Counted from the first letter of the stretch, positions 36,012 to 44,793 are shown. The stretch is DNA of 64,000 nt from Paraburkholderia silvatlantica (GCF_003096715.1 NZ_QEOL01000022.1:62001-126000), one strand, 5' to 3'. Numbers and translations are program-made. The notes: generated by a model from the letters alone, not told the origin.

Positions 36012-36758
36012 CTAGCGGCTCGAGCCGCCGTCGACATGCAGCGTCGCGCCAGTCGTCCATCTGGCCTGGTCGGAGGCGAGAAAGGCGATGGCGGCGGCGA
36101 TGTCCTCGGGTTCTGCGAGCCGTTTGATGGCCTGCAGGTTGAGTGTCGCGTCGCGGCCTTCGTCGGTGCGGGTGAAGTTCGACATGTCGGTTTGCACCAC
36201 GCCGGGCGCGACCGCGTTCACACGGATGCCGCGCGGTCCGAGGTAGGCTGCCCAATGGCGTACGAGCGTATCGACGGCGCCTTTCGTCGCGGAGTAGGCC
36301 GACAGCCCGCCGATGGCTGCGTGCGCCGCGAGCGAGGAAAGCAGCGTGACGCTGCTGCCCTTGCACATGATCGGCAGCAGTTGCTGAACGAGAAAATACG
36401 GAGCGCGAACGTTGACTGCGAACAGTTCGTCGAAATCCTCCACGCCTGTTTCCTCGAGCGCGGCGACCTTCGCGATGCCGGCGCTGGAAACGAGGATGTC
36501 GAGCCGTTCGCCGACAATGGCCCGGACATGGCGCGCGAGCCGGCGCGGCCCGTCCGGTTCGGCCAGATCGGCCTGAATGCATCGGGCACGGCTGCCCGCC
36601 GCAGTGATTTCGGCGACGACGGCCTTGGCCTCAGATGCACCGCGGCCATAGTGAACGACGATCTGAGCGCCTGCCTGCGCGAGCGCAAGCGCGGTGGCGC
36701 GTCCGATGCCACGGGAAGCGCCAGTGACGAGCGCGGTCTTTCCTGTCAGGGTGTGCAT
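36012..36758 (-). CDS. SDR-family oxidoreductase
   Basis: A 248-residue SDR, ATG at 36758 behind GGAAGGACG. Motifs TGASRGIGRA, VSSAGIAK (Ser-Ser in place of Asn-Asn), YSATK, ending HVDGGSSR. It is the close paralogue of the SDR at 31159-31908. It heads the minus-strand operon SDR-MFS-DUF427-SDR-NTF2 and is divergent from the LysR gene at 36907, with element B between them. Confidence 0.93.
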   Translation of the reverse strand: MHTLTGKTALVTGASRGIGRATALALAQAGAQIVVHYGRGASEAKAVVAEITAAGSRARCIQADLAEPDGPRRLARHVRAIVGERLDILVSSAGIAKVAALEETGVEDFDELFAVNVRAPYFLVQQLLPIMCKGSSVTLLSSLAAHAAIGGLSAYSATKGAVDTLVRHWAAYLGPRGIRVNAVAPGVVQTDMSNFTRTDEGRDATLNLQAIKRLAEPEDIAAAIAFLASDQARWTTGATLHVDGGSSR

Positions 36759-36824
36759 GATCGTCCTTCCAGCAGATAACTGACGTTGAGGCGAGGGAGG
36801 GTTTCGTCCGGCTAATGTGATCGA

Positions 36825-36830
36825 ACGATA
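36825..36830 (-). promoter_or_regulatory. -10-like hexamer of SDR operon
   Basis: TATCGT on the minus strand, centred 54.5 bp from the palindrome of element B; the same offset as in the hydrolase and SDR-GST operons. Confidence 0.55.
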
Positions 36831-36850
36831 GTCAGCACTTGTCCGCGCGA

Positions 36851-36892
36851 AAAAGACTTTGTAAGCTGATCCCCATACCTGTCAGGCATGAC
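36851..36892. promoter_or_regulatory. LysR regulon element B (42 nt), divergent promoter region
   Basis: Starts AAAAGACTTT and contains CATACCTGTCAGGCATG (36874-36890), a near-perfect 17-bp palindrome with a T-N11-A core. The palindrome centre lies about 65 bp upstream of the predicted SDR transcription start, the usual place for a LysR recognition site. It ends 14 bp before the LysR ATG, so it can also serve autoregulation. Confidence 0.8.
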
Positions 36893-36906
36893 TAAAAGGA
36901 ACGCGC

Positions 36907-37788
36907 ATGGAACTGCGTCATCTTCGATATTTCGTCGCTGTGGCTGAGGAGGGCAGCCTGACCGTCGCGGCGGAACGTCGGCTATACACTTCCCAGCCGT
37001 CTCTGAGCCGGCAGATCAGGGACCTCGAGTACGAAGTGGGTGCGCAACTGTTCGTGCGCAGCGCGCGCGGCATCGAGCTGACCGATGCTGGCAAGGCATT
37101 TCTGGACCATGCACGCCTCGCCCTCGCGCAGGTCGATGCAGCATGCGAGGCGGCGCGGCGGGCGGCGCGGCCATTGAAGCCGACGTTTGCCGTGGGCTTC
37201 CTGAGCGGGCAGGAAGTGACCTGGCTCGGCGAGGCGACTCGTGTGCTCGCGAGCGATCTGCAGAACATCGAAATGACGGTGTCGAGCGAGCACTCCCCTG
37301 ATCTCGCGGAGGGATTGTCGACGGGACGGCTGGACGTCGCCTTCATGCGTGCCGAAGCGAACCGGCCCGACCTCGAGTACGTGACGGTCGCACGCGAGCC
37401 TTTCGTCGTACTGATGCCGAGCGACCATCGCCTTGCGGCCTTCGATGAGATCGACGTGCACGAACTGGCGAGTGAACTGTTCATCAGTGGCTCGGACGTA
37501 GCCGGTCCCATGCGCGGCGCGATCGATAACTATCTGGCGACAAACGATCTCGCCATCGAGCCGGCGCATCGCGTCCACAACCTGACGATGGCGATGTCGC
37601 TGATCGCCTCGACGAGAGGCGTTGCACTGCTGCCCGCCTATGCCGAGAAGCTGCTCCCCTGGTCGGTGACAAGCCGGCCACTCAAGGGCGAACCGCCGAG
37701 AATCGACCTTGTGGTCGGCTATAACCGGAACAACCGCTCCGCGATCCTGTCGACGTTTCTGTCGCGCATCGACCAGATCAAGCAATAA
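36907..37788 (+). CDS. LysR-family regulator, probable regulator of three operons
   Basis: A 293-residue LysR protein, ATG behind AAAAGGAACGC. Helix-turn-helix in residues 2-60 (RHLRYFVAVAEEGSLTVAAE, QPSLSRQIRDLEYE), then the effector-binding domain with FMPSDHRL-like spacing (VVLMPSDHRLAAF), close to CatM/BenM-type proteins. It is divergent from the SDR operon; element B lies between. Copies of the same element precede two other operons, which I infer are also its targets. Effector unknown. Confidence 0.92.
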   Translation: MELRHLRYFVAVAEEGSLTVAAERRLYTSQPSLSRQIRDLEYEVGAQLFVRSARGIELTDAGKAFLDHARLALAQVDAACEAARRAARPLKPTFAVGFLSGQEVTWLGEATRVLASDLQNIEMTVSSEHSPDLAEGLSTGRLDVAFMRAEANRPDLEYVTVAREPFVVLMPSDHRLAAFDEIDVHELASELFISGSDVAGPMRGAIDNYLATNDLAIEPAHRVHNLTMAMSLIASTRGVALLPAYAEKLLPWSVTSRPLKGEPPRIDLVVGYNRNNRSAILSTFLSRIDQIKQ

Positions 37789-38159
37789 GTTGCCCGAGGT
37801 GGCGGGCAGTTCGCCAAAAATTGTGACGCGCGCTGGATACAACCCTACGCGCGCTGAAACGTACTGAAAGAAGCTGATTCTCGCCGGTGCTCGCGGCTCT
37901 CGAGGTGCCCGATCAATACCGGCGACACGCGTGAGGCCAGCCCCCTGCCCCCCCGCTTACGAGCATGTTGGCCACAAGTCAGCCAAGGTTCATGTCAGAC
38001 TACGCAAGTTGAGTCCAGTATGACCCATCGTTGCGTCGCCGCCCGGCGGTAAAATCCGATACGCGCTCTGACCGGGCACCCTCACCGGGCACCCTCTTCT
38101 CTGGTACTGAATAGCAGACAAGCCCCCCGCTGTTTTCGCCTCGTCACGAGGAGGCCCGA
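37789..38159. other. intergenic region upstream of the STAND regulator
   Basis: About 370 bp with no recognised gene. It contains a 13-bp tandem duplication at 38071-38096 and presumably the promoter for the STAND protein gene, which I could not place. Confidence 0.4.
38071..38096. repeat. 13-bp tandem duplication
   Basis: ACCGGGCACCCTC occurs twice head to tail (38071-38083 and 38084-38096), 64 bp upstream of the start of the STAND regulator. Confidence 0.85.
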
Positions 38160-41048
38160 ATGGACGTGTGCATGCCGCATCACGGTGACTTCGCTTTCGG
38201 AGCAACGGTCGTCGCGCCGCGCCGCCGCGAGGTACTGCATCGTGGAATCAGGGTCGACATAGGAGATCGGGCGTTCGATCTGCTTCTTCTTCTCGCGCAA
38301 ACGCGCGGTTGCGTTCTGAGCAAGCAGGAGATCATCGCGAGCGTGTGGCACGACCGGCTCGTCGAAAGCAATACTGTCGAAGCTCAGGTTTGCGCACTTC
38401 GCCGCGCTCTCGGAGACGATCGGGCGGCAATACGCACGGTGACGGGGCGTGGATATCAGTTCATCGCAGAACTGTTCCCGCAAGCCGGAAATCCGGATAA
38501 GCCCATTGCTGCGCCAACGGACGGCCCGACTCTTTCAGGCCTGCCGCTGCCTGCAGAGGTCTGTCCTCTCATCGGCCAGGAAGTTGCCTTAAGCGAGATT
38601 TGCCATGGCCTGCGAACGCATCGTCTGGTGACGCTCGTGGGTACGGGCGGCGTGGGAAAGACACGGTTGGCGCGCGAAGCCGCGCGCCAGTCGGCACCGA
38701 ATTTCGCTGATGGCGCGTTCATGGCCGAACTCGCGGCCACCACATCGACGGACCATATTCCCACGACGATTGCCGTCGCGCTCGGATTCCCTCCGGGCGA
38801 CGGAACGTCTTCGCTTGACCGGCTCGCGCCGAGCCTGATGTCGCGGCATCTGCTGCTTGTGCTGGACAACTGCGAGCACCTGATCGACGGGGCCGCCAGG
38901 ATTGCCGAGAAGCTTCTTCGTATCGCGCCGCGAGCGGTCGTACTTGCCACGAGCCGCGAACCGCTGCGCGTTGCTGGCGAGCTGGTCTATCGTGTTCCGT
39001 CGCTCGCGGTGCCGCCGGACGACAACTGTCATGACGCTCTCGACTACAGTGCCGTACGTCTCTTCCAGGAGCGGGTCGGACCGCATGCCGGACTCAGCCT
39101 GGATTCACGGGCAGCGTTGAGGCTGAAATCGCAGATTTGCCGCCAGCTCGATGGCATTCCGCTGGCGCTGGAACTTGCTGCGGCCTGTGTGCCGGCGCTC
39201 GGGCTGCAGGGCGTGGCCGACCGGCTCGGAAACCGGTTTCAGATCCTCACGCACGGCTCGCGTACAGCGCTCCCGAGGCAGCAGACACTACGCGCCACAC
39301 TCGACTGGAGCTACGGCCTGCTGTCCGACGAACAGCGGTCGGTGCTGAATCGGCTGAGTCTTTTCGCAGGGACGTTCACGCTGGCATCCGCGCAGGAAAT
39401 GGCGAGTTGCGCGGCAGTTTCGCCTGACGCAGTTGTGACGGCCTTGATGCAGCTCGTCGACAAGTCGCTTGTTTCGATGGCCTCGGGTGGCGGCCATGTC
39501 CGGTATCGGCTGCTCGAATCGACTCGCGCGTACGCGCGGGAGGCGCTACGCGCGAGCCGTGCAATGCGCGAATGGTCGAGGCGGCACGCGCGCTATTTCC
39601 TCGAGATTTTCCGGACCGCCGAGCGGCGGACGGCACTGCATGCTGACGTCGACTGGGCAAACGGCTATGTGCCGCATCTTGACGACCTGCGCGCTGCGAT
39701 GCTGTGGTGCTTCAGCGCTGAAGGGAACATGGCGCTCGCGGTCGAACTCACGGTCGCCAGCATTCCGTTTCTGATGCATCTCGCCCTGCTTCAGGAGTGC
39801 CTCGAGAAAGTGGACAGCGCGCTCGAATGGCTGTCGGTCGAAGGCGGTCCGCTCGACGAGCGGCATATGAAGCTTCATGCGGCGCGCGGGATGTGTCTGC
39901 TTTGCCATACCGTCGCAACCCTCACCAGCGATGCCTTCGAATCGGTCGTCGACATTGCGGCTCGGGTCGGCAACCCGGACTATCAACTGTTGGGCATGTG
40001 GGGGCGCTGGATGTGCCACTACCTGAACGGCGAATATGCGCGAGCCATCCCGCTCGCTCATCGCTTTAGTGAACTCGCGTCGACGTCGTCGCGCAGATGC
40101 GATCGTCTCGCCGCCAATCGGCTGAGCGGCATGTCGCATCTTTTCGGCGGAGATCTCCCTTGGGCGCTTGCGGACCTGCAACGTGCTGCGAATGACCCTG
40201 AGCCGCTGACGCGCGCACAGCGCATGCGCTTCCTGTACGACGAGAAGATGCTGTCTCACGCATCGCTCGCCCTCACGCTGTGGTTCATGGGCAAGGTGGA
40301 GCCGGCACGGCAGGCTGCACAACAGTCGCTTGACGATGCGCGAGAGTTCGATCATCCCGTTTCGATCTGTTATGCGCTAAGCGAAGCCGTTTGCACGCTG
40401 GCCTTGCTGCGTGGCGACGATGCCGCGCTCGGTGAGGCCGTCGCGTCTCTCGTGGCCGAAACGCGGCGTCATAGTATTTCGACGTGGCGCGCCCGTGCGC
40501 AAATGTGGCAAGGGCTGCTCGATCTGCGCGCGGGCGACACGGCCGCCTTCGCCCGGACGATCGCCCCGGCAATGACGAACATTGGATCGAAGCGCTTCTA
40601 TGTGTCGCTGTCGCCCTACATCACGGCGCTGGCCGAGGCGTTGTGCCGGCGAGGCATGATTACCGAGGCAGCCGAAGTCATCGAGGCGTCGGTGGCCCGC
40701 GCGATTCGAACCGACGACAGGTGCGCTCTGCCTGAGCTATGGCGAGCGCAGGCGGAGGTGCTGGTCGCGACCCGGGGCGACGAAGCGATGCCGGCGGCCG
40801 AATCGATGTTGACCGATGCCCTTCAGATGGCCCAGAAACACGGATTCCTTGCGTGGCAGTCGCGTTGCTCGTTGAGCCTTGCCCGGCTCAGACACATGAA
40901 AGGCGACGCGAAAGCCGCGCTCAATGCCATCTTTCCACTGACGCAGCAGTCAGCGGATGCGGGTGACATTGGCGCGGCGGTTCCGGCGGCGGTTCCGGCG
41001 CTTAACGGCGGCGCGGCGAATCGAGGAAGCCGGCCGCGCCGATACTGA
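38160..41048 (+). CDS. winged-helix/STAND-ATPase regulator with TPR-like repeats
   Basis: A 962-residue signal-transducing ATPase. Residues 1-105 are an OmpR/PhoB-type winged helix (QEIIASVWHDRLVESNTVEA, ending GRGYQFIAEL) with no receiver domain. Residues 135-420 form a STAND/NB-ARC-like NTPase: Walker A GTGGVGKT at 161-168, Walker B LLLVLD at 231-236, then ATSREPLRVAGE and GIPLALELAAA. The rest is helical TPR-like repeats that probably sense a ligand or partner. The C-terminus is Ala/Pro-rich and partly encoded by a 12-bp repeat. Likely a transcription activator; target unknown, with SDR, GST and LysR genes nearby. Confidence 0.88.
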   Translation: MDVCMPHHGDFAFGATVVAPRRREVLHRGIRVDIGDRAFDLLLLLAQTRGCVLSKQEIIASVWHDRLVESNTVEAQVCALRRALGDDRAAIRTVTGRGYQFIAELFPQAGNPDKPIAAPTDGPTLSGLPLPAEVCPLIGQEVALSEICHGLRTHRLVTLVGTGGVGKTRLAREAARQSAPNFADGAFMAELAATTSTDHIPTTIAVALGFPPGDGTSSLDRLAPSLMSRHLLLVLDNCEHLIDGAARIAEKLLRIAPRAVVLATSREPLRVAGELVYRVPSLAVPPDDNCHDALDYSAVRLFQERVGPHAGLSLDSRAALRLKSQICRQLDGIPLALELAAACVPALGLQGVADRLGNRFQILTHGSRTALPRQQTLRATLDWSYGLLSDEQRSVLNRLSLFAGTFTLASAQEMASCAAVSPDAVVTALMQLVDKSLVSMASGGGHVRYRLLESTRAYAREALRASRAMREWSRRHARYFLEIFRTAERRTALHADVDWANGYVPHLDDLRAAMLWCFSAEGNMALAVELTVASIPFLMHLALLQECLEKVDSALEWLSVEGGPLDERHMKLHAARGMCLLCHTVATLTSDAFESVVDIAARVGNPDYQLLGMWGRWMCHYLNGEYARAIPLAHRFSELASTSSRRCDRLAANRLSGMSHLFGGDLPWALADLQRAANDPEPLTRAQRMRFLYDEKMLSHASLALTLWFMGKVEPARQAAQQSLDDAREFDHPVSICYALSEAVCTLALLRGDDAALGEAVASLVAETRRHSISTWRARAQMWQGLLDLRAGDTAAFARTIAPAMTNIGSKRFYVSLSPYITALAEALCRRGMITEAAEVIEASVARAIRTDDRCALPELWRAQAEVLVATRGDEAMPAAESMLTDALQMAQKHGFLAWQSRCSLSLARLRHMKGDAKAALNAIFPLTQQSADAGDIGAAVPAAVPALNGGAANRGSRPRRY
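40974..40997 (+). repeat. 12-bp tandem repeat in STAND gene 3' end
   Basis: Two copies of GCGGCGGTTCCG (40974-40985, 40986-40997) encode the repeat Ala-Ala-Val-Pro near the C-terminus; in-frame, so copy changes would not break the protein. Confidence 0.8.
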
Positions 41049-41089
41049 GCGCACGGCATCGATCGCGGCGGGCTACCTTGCGCTGGTCG

Positions 41090-41737
41090 TCATGCCTTCG
41101 ACGATGGACGCGCGTTGACTTTGTCGTACCACGCCTGCAGTGCGTCGAAGCCCGCAGGAATGCTCATTTGCATGGCGCCCGCCGCGAAGTCGATCGTCAC
41201 CAGGGTCGTGATGTCGGCCGCCGAGAACGCGTCGCCCGCGACGAACGGCACGGTCTTGAGACGGTCGTTGAAATCGGCAAAGAAGTGCGCGACGCGCAGC
41301 TTGCTGCGCTCGACGATTTCGGGGATCTGCTCGTACGCATGCGGACCCGACAGCGCCCGACCTTTCAGCCCGGCAACGGCATTCCTGACGCCCTCCATCA
41401 CCGCCGAGAATCCGTCCAGTTCGGCACGCCGCTCCCACATCGTGACGAGCGCCTTCGTCGTTGGCGTCGTGCCCAGCAATGCGGGCTTCTCGGGGTAGGC
41501 CTCTTCAACGTAACGCCAGATTGCCGGGACTTCGCCAATCGCTGTGCCGTCTCGCAGCACGAGCGTGGGGACCTGGCGGCGGGGGTTGATCGCCACATAG
41601 GCATCGGAGAATTGCTCCTTGGCGCCGAGGTCCACCGCTTTGGTGGGAAATTCGATGCCCTTCTCGGCAAGAAAGATGCGAACCCGACGAGAGTTGGGCG
41701 AGGCCTTCGATTCGAAAAAGGTGAGATCGGTGTTCAT
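41090..41737 (-). CDS. glutathione S-transferase
   Basis: A 215-residue GST; ATG at 41737 chosen over an earlier in-frame ATG at 41749. The thioredoxin-like N-terminus is typical (SPNSRRVRIFLAEKGIEF, VPTLVLRDGTAIGEVPAIWR with Glu in the glutathione pocket), and the C-terminal helical domain has FVAGDAFSAADITTLVTIDF. It conjugates glutathione to electrophiles or acts as an isomerase. It follows the SDR gene at 41812-42558 by 74 bp and is probably co-transcribed with it. Confidence 0.93.
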   Translation of the reverse strand: MNTDLTFFESKASPNSRRVRIFLAEKGIEFPTKAVDLGAKEQFSDAYVAINPRRQVPTLVLRDGTAIGEVPAIWRYVEEAYPEKPALLGTTPTTKALVTMWERRAELDGFSAVMEGVRNAVAGLKGRALSGPHAYEQIPEIVERSKLRVAHFFADFNDRLKTVPFVAGDAFSAADITTLVTIDFAAGAMQMSIPAGFDALQAWYDKVNARPSSKA

Positions 41738-41811
41738 TGTTGGTTCCATGCAGACGTGTCGCTTGTATTGGGCTTCGCCGGTTCAGCAGGAAGGCGAATC
41801 CGCGTTGATGT

Positions 41812-42558
41812 TCAACCCGCTGTCTTGCCGCCGTCGACCGTGAGGATCTGCCCTGTGACAAACGCAGCACCGTCATTCGCCAGGTAGAGCACCGCCGCGG
41901 CGATGTCGTCGGGCCTGCCGATGCGCGCGAGCGGAACCGTTGCCGCGAGCGAGGCCTTGTTCTCCGGCGTGCCGGTGAAACGGTCCAACATGCCTGTGTC
42001 GGTCGGGCCCGGAGCGACGGCGTTGACGCGAACGCGCGCCGAGGCGGCCTCGAGCGCAGCGGATTTCGTGATCCCTTCCACGGCATGCTTGCTGCCCGCA
42101 TACACCGAAGCGAATGCTGCGCCCTCATGGCCGTAAGTCGAAGATATGTTGATGATGCTGCCGGCCTGCTGCGCGGTCATCACGCGGAGTTCATGCTTGA
42201 GGCTCAACAGCGTGCCGAGCACGTTGGTGTCGAAGGTATCGGCGTAGCTCTCGGCGGTCTGGTCGACCACCGGTCCCGGTCTGCCTTCCGTGCCGGCATT
42301 GTTGACTGCAACGTCGAGCCGGCCGAACCGGGCAACGGTTTCGTCGACGAGGTGACGGACGTCTTCGTCGCGGCGTACGTCAGCCTGCACGAAGAAGGCT
42401 TGTGCGCCCGCCTCGCGCAATTCGGCTTCGAGCGCCGAACCTTCCGCGGCGCGGCGGCCCGACACGACGAGGCGCGCGCCCGTGCGGGCGAATGCAAAAG
42501 CGGTTGCGCGGCCGATGCCCGTGAGGGCGCCGGTGATCAGGACGACGGGTTGGTTCAT
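41812..42558 (-). CDS. SDR-family oxidoreductase (SDR trio, copy 2)
   Basis: A 248-residue SDR from the ATG at 42558 behind TGGAG; the longer in-frame start has no site. Motifs TGALTGIGRA, VNNAGTEG and catalytic Tyr/Lys in YAGSK. Paralogue of the SDRs at 33485 and 51832. It heads an SDR-GST operon, with element C upstream. The pairing with a GST suggests a role with reactive carbonyl or quinone compounds, which is inference. Confidence 0.93.
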   Translation of the reverse strand: MNQPVVLITGALTGIGRATAFAFARTGARLVVSGRRAAEGSALEAELREAGAQAFFVQADVRRDEDVRHLVDETVARFGRLDVAVNNAGTEGRPGPVVDQTAESYADTFDTNVLGTLLSLKHELRVMTAQQAGSIINISSTYGHEGAAFASVYAGSKHAVEGITKSAALEAASARVRVNAVAPGPTDTGMLDRFTGTPENKASLAATVPLARIGRPDDIAAAVLYLANDGAAFVTGQILTVDGGKTAG

Positions 42559-42732
42559 TTTGCGGCTCCAGTTGGATAAGTTCATGTCAAACGCAACGCA
42601 GAGAGCGCTTCGATTCCAGAGGAGCGCGCAACATCCATTGCCTGGTATGCCGCTCCCGTCACTGGACGCGAGTCACGCGGCAGCGACGGCGATATCGTCC
42701 GGCTCGTGTGAAATGCGCTATCTCGTGCATGC

Positions 42733-42738
42733 AGAGTA
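42733..42738 (-). promoter_or_regulatory. -10-like hexamer of SDR-GST operon
   Basis: TACTCT on the minus strand, centred 54.5 bp from the palindrome of element C, as in the two sister operons. Confidence 0.5.
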
Positions 42739-42758
42739 GCGTTTCGGCGCGCGGCGGG

Positions 42759-42800
42759 AAAAGACTTTCCAGGCTCACCGGCATGCCTGGCAAGCATGGC
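42759..42800 (-). promoter_or_regulatory. LysR regulon element C (42 nt)
   Basis: Starts AAAAGACTTT and contains CATGCCTGGCAAGCATG (42782-42798), a 17-bp near-palindrome with a T-N11-A core. It aligns without gaps with elements A and B. It lies 201 bp upstream of the SDR start at 42558. Confidence 0.75.
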
Positions 42801-42937
42801 TCGACGCCGGGAATAGTGAGAAAGCATGACGGCTCTCCACGCTGGCGCGCCGTATGCCTTTATTTGAAAGTACGCGCAGCGTCTTTCGTCTCAGCTTCTG
42901 CGGTGCCGACAGAGAGGGCGCGCGGTCTGTCCGCTAA

Positions 42938-42959
42938 AAGGGTGCTGGCGGACACCCTT
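42938..42959. promoter_or_regulatory. inverted repeat between SDR and LysR genes
   Basis: AAGGGTG (42938-42944) and CACCCTT (42953-42959) form a perfect 7-bp inverted repeat with an 8-bp spacer, about 190 bp upstream of the LysR ATG. It may be a site for this LysR protein; not proven. Confidence 0.4.
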
Positions 42960-43146
42960 GCCCCGCGCGCATCGAGTAATGTCAGGGAGTAACATGCAGT
43001 CTTCACGATCTGGACGGCGGCGCATCGTATGCTGTGCGCCACCTCGCACGAGGGCGGCAAACCGCACTCGCGGCCAGATTTCGCATTCCGGAGTCGTGTC
43101 ACGGAACGCACGAAGCCGGGCAGCAGCCCTCGATGGGAGAGTCGGG

Positions 43147-44079
43147 ATGGACCGCCTGGAGGCAATTGAAATCTTTATCCGCGTCGTCGATACGGGCTCG
43201 TTTTCCGCAGCGGCCAGGCACTTCGATATTGGCCAGCCGGCCGTGTCGAAAGCAGTCGCTCAGCTCGAAGAATGGCTCGGCGCGAAGTTGCTGCTGCGCT
43301 CGACACGCGCGCTCACACCGACGGAAGCGGGCAAAGGGTTTTACCAGCGCGCAATACGTGCCGTCGAGGAAACGAACGAAGCAGTGTTGGCGGCGCGTGG
43401 AACGACATCCGCGCTGAAGGGCAAACTACGTGTGTCCGCTGCGGTATGTTTTGCGCGGCTCCATATCGTGCCGCGCCTGCCGGAGTTTCTGGAGCGCCAC
43501 CCGGAGCTCGAACTGGAACTCGTGCTCGACGACCGTAACATCGATCTCGTCGGGGAAGGTATCGACGTGGCGCTGCGTATGGGCGACCTGGCCAATTCGA
43601 ATATGACCGCGCGCCGCATCGGCGAAGCACGTCGGCGCGTGCTGGCTACGCCGTCGTACTTCGAACAGAACGGCACGCCCGCCGCCCCCGTCGATCTGAT
43701 CGCTCATCGCGCAGTCATTTATACGCGTGAACCCAGCGGCGGAGAAGACTGGACTTTTCGCAGCGAGACTGCCGAGTTGTCGGTCCGACTGCAAGGCCGC
43801 GTCAAGATCACAGCAACGGAAGGCCTGCGCGCTGCAGTTTTCGCGGGTATGGGACTCGCAGTCGCTTCGGAATGGGCGTTTTCGCCGGAATTGAAGTCGG
43901 GCGAAGTCGTATCCGTCATGGACGACTGGATGCTGCCTACTATCCCCTTATCGGCCGTCTATCCGACGGGGCGGCTGGCGAGCACGAAGGCTCGCCAGTT
44001 TGTTGCATTCGTTGAGGAATGCCTCGCTCCCGAGTTTGCGCCGCACCTTCTTTCAGTTCGCGGATTGAAGATCGCATGA
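43147..44079 (+). CDS. LysR-family regulator
   Basis: A 310-residue LysR protein, ATG at 43147 behind GGGAGAG; the open frame extends 189 bp further upstream but that part is Arg-rich and unlike a LysR N-terminus. The helix-turn-helix is clear (AIEIFIRVVDTGSFSAAARH, QPAVSKAVAQLEEWLGAKLL). It is the CrgA-like subgroup by its DRLEAIEIF start. It is divergent from the SDR-GST operon and convergent with the peroxiredoxin-like gene. Confidence 0.92.
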   Translation: MDRLEAIEIFIRVVDTGSFSAAARHFDIGQPAVSKAVAQLEEWLGAKLLLRSTRALTPTEAGKGFYQRAIRAVEETNEAVLAARGTTSALKGKLRVSAAVCFARLHIVPRLPEFLERHPELELELVLDDRNIDLVGEGIDVALRMGDLANSNMTARRIGEARRRVLATPSYFEQNGTPAAPVDLIAHRAVIYTREPSGGEDWTFRSETAELSVRLQGRVKITATEGLRAAVFAGMGLAVASEWAFSPELKSGEVVSVMDDWMLPTIPLSAVYPTGRLASTKARQFVAFVEECLAPEFAPHLLSVRGLKIA

Positions 44080-44097
44080 CGCGCGGGTCGAACCGTG

Positions 44098-44119
44098 CCG
44101 GTACGCGACGGCGTACCGG
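44098..44119. terminator. hairpin between convergent lysR and peroxiredoxin-like genes
   Basis: CCGGTACGC (44098-44106) and GCGTACCGG (44111-44119) make a perfect 9-bp stem with a 4-base GACG loop between two convergent stops; probably a bidirectional terminator. Confidence 0.7.
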
Positions 44120-44127
44120 TGCGACGG

Positions 44128-44793
44128 TCAGACTGCATGGCGCGTGCGCCGCCTGCCCATGACGAGTTGCCGCGCTGCGCGTTCGCCTGTTTTACGACGC
44201 ACAGTCAGCGCCTGCAGCGCCGTTATCAGAGATTCGCTGTCGAAACGCGTTCGGTAATCGACGCTTACGTACGCGAGTACGACTAGCCCGTCCTGATCGA
44301 TGAGGTACGTTGCCGGGATCGGCACAAGAAAGCTGCCGGCGATTTGCGTGCGCGGCGGGGTATATCCAAGCGCGAGGTACCGGGTCCGAAGCTCGGCAGG
44401 CAAGTCGAACGCAAGTCCGAACGCACGTGCCACCTTCATATCCATGTCGATCAGTTCGGGCATCGGCAATGCGTCACCGGCGTGCGCAGGCCGGCCATGC
44501 GGCGCGACAGCGACGGCCTTTGCGCCCAATGCCGTGATCCGGTCATACGCCGACGCGAAGTGCGCGAGACTTTCCTCTCCATATGCGCACCAGGCGCCGC
44601 GCACAAAATCAAGCACAACGGGTCCGGCCATCAGCAGATGATCGAGCGAGACCTTGCTGCCCTGCCTGTCGGGCAACGTGAATGGCGGCACGCGGGCGCC
44701 GGCGCGCAATATGCCAGGCATCGCAGCCGAGGCTGCAGCCATTGCAGCAAGCGCATCCGCATCGGACTTCGATATGCTTCGATCCTGTTTCAT
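44128..44793 (-). CDS. peroxiredoxin-like (AhpC/TSA fold) protein, variant active site
   Basis: A 221-residue thioredoxin-fold protein; ATG at 44793 chosen (MKQDRSIS). The peroxiredoxin-like layout is clear: VPPFTLPDRQGSKVSL, then VVLDFVRGAWCAYGEES with the peroxidatic-type Cys69. The usual second Cys of the family motif (WCPYC) is Gly72 here, so it would act as a one-Cys enzyme or have lost peroxidase function. It lies 73 bp downstream of the Old Yellow Enzyme gene on the same strand, probably in its operon. Confidence 0.82.
   Translation of the reverse strand: MKQDRSISKSDADALAAMAAASAAMPGILRAGARVPPFTLPDRQGSKVSLDHLLMAGPVVLDFVRGAWCAYGEESLAHFASAYDRITALGAKAVAVAPHGRPAHAGDALPMPELIDMDMKVARAFGLAFDLPAELRTRYLALGYTPPRTQIAGSFLVPIPATYLIDQDGLVVLAYVSVDYRTRFDSESLITALQALTVRRKTGERAARQLVMGRRRTRHAV

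Larger units (their letters stand above)
42559..43146. other. divergent intergenic region with element C
   Basis: About 590 bp between the SDR-GST operon and the LysR gene at 43147. It contains element C and an inverted repeat at 42938-42959; open frames upstream of the LysR ATG lack a ribosome site and coding character. Confidence 0.55.
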
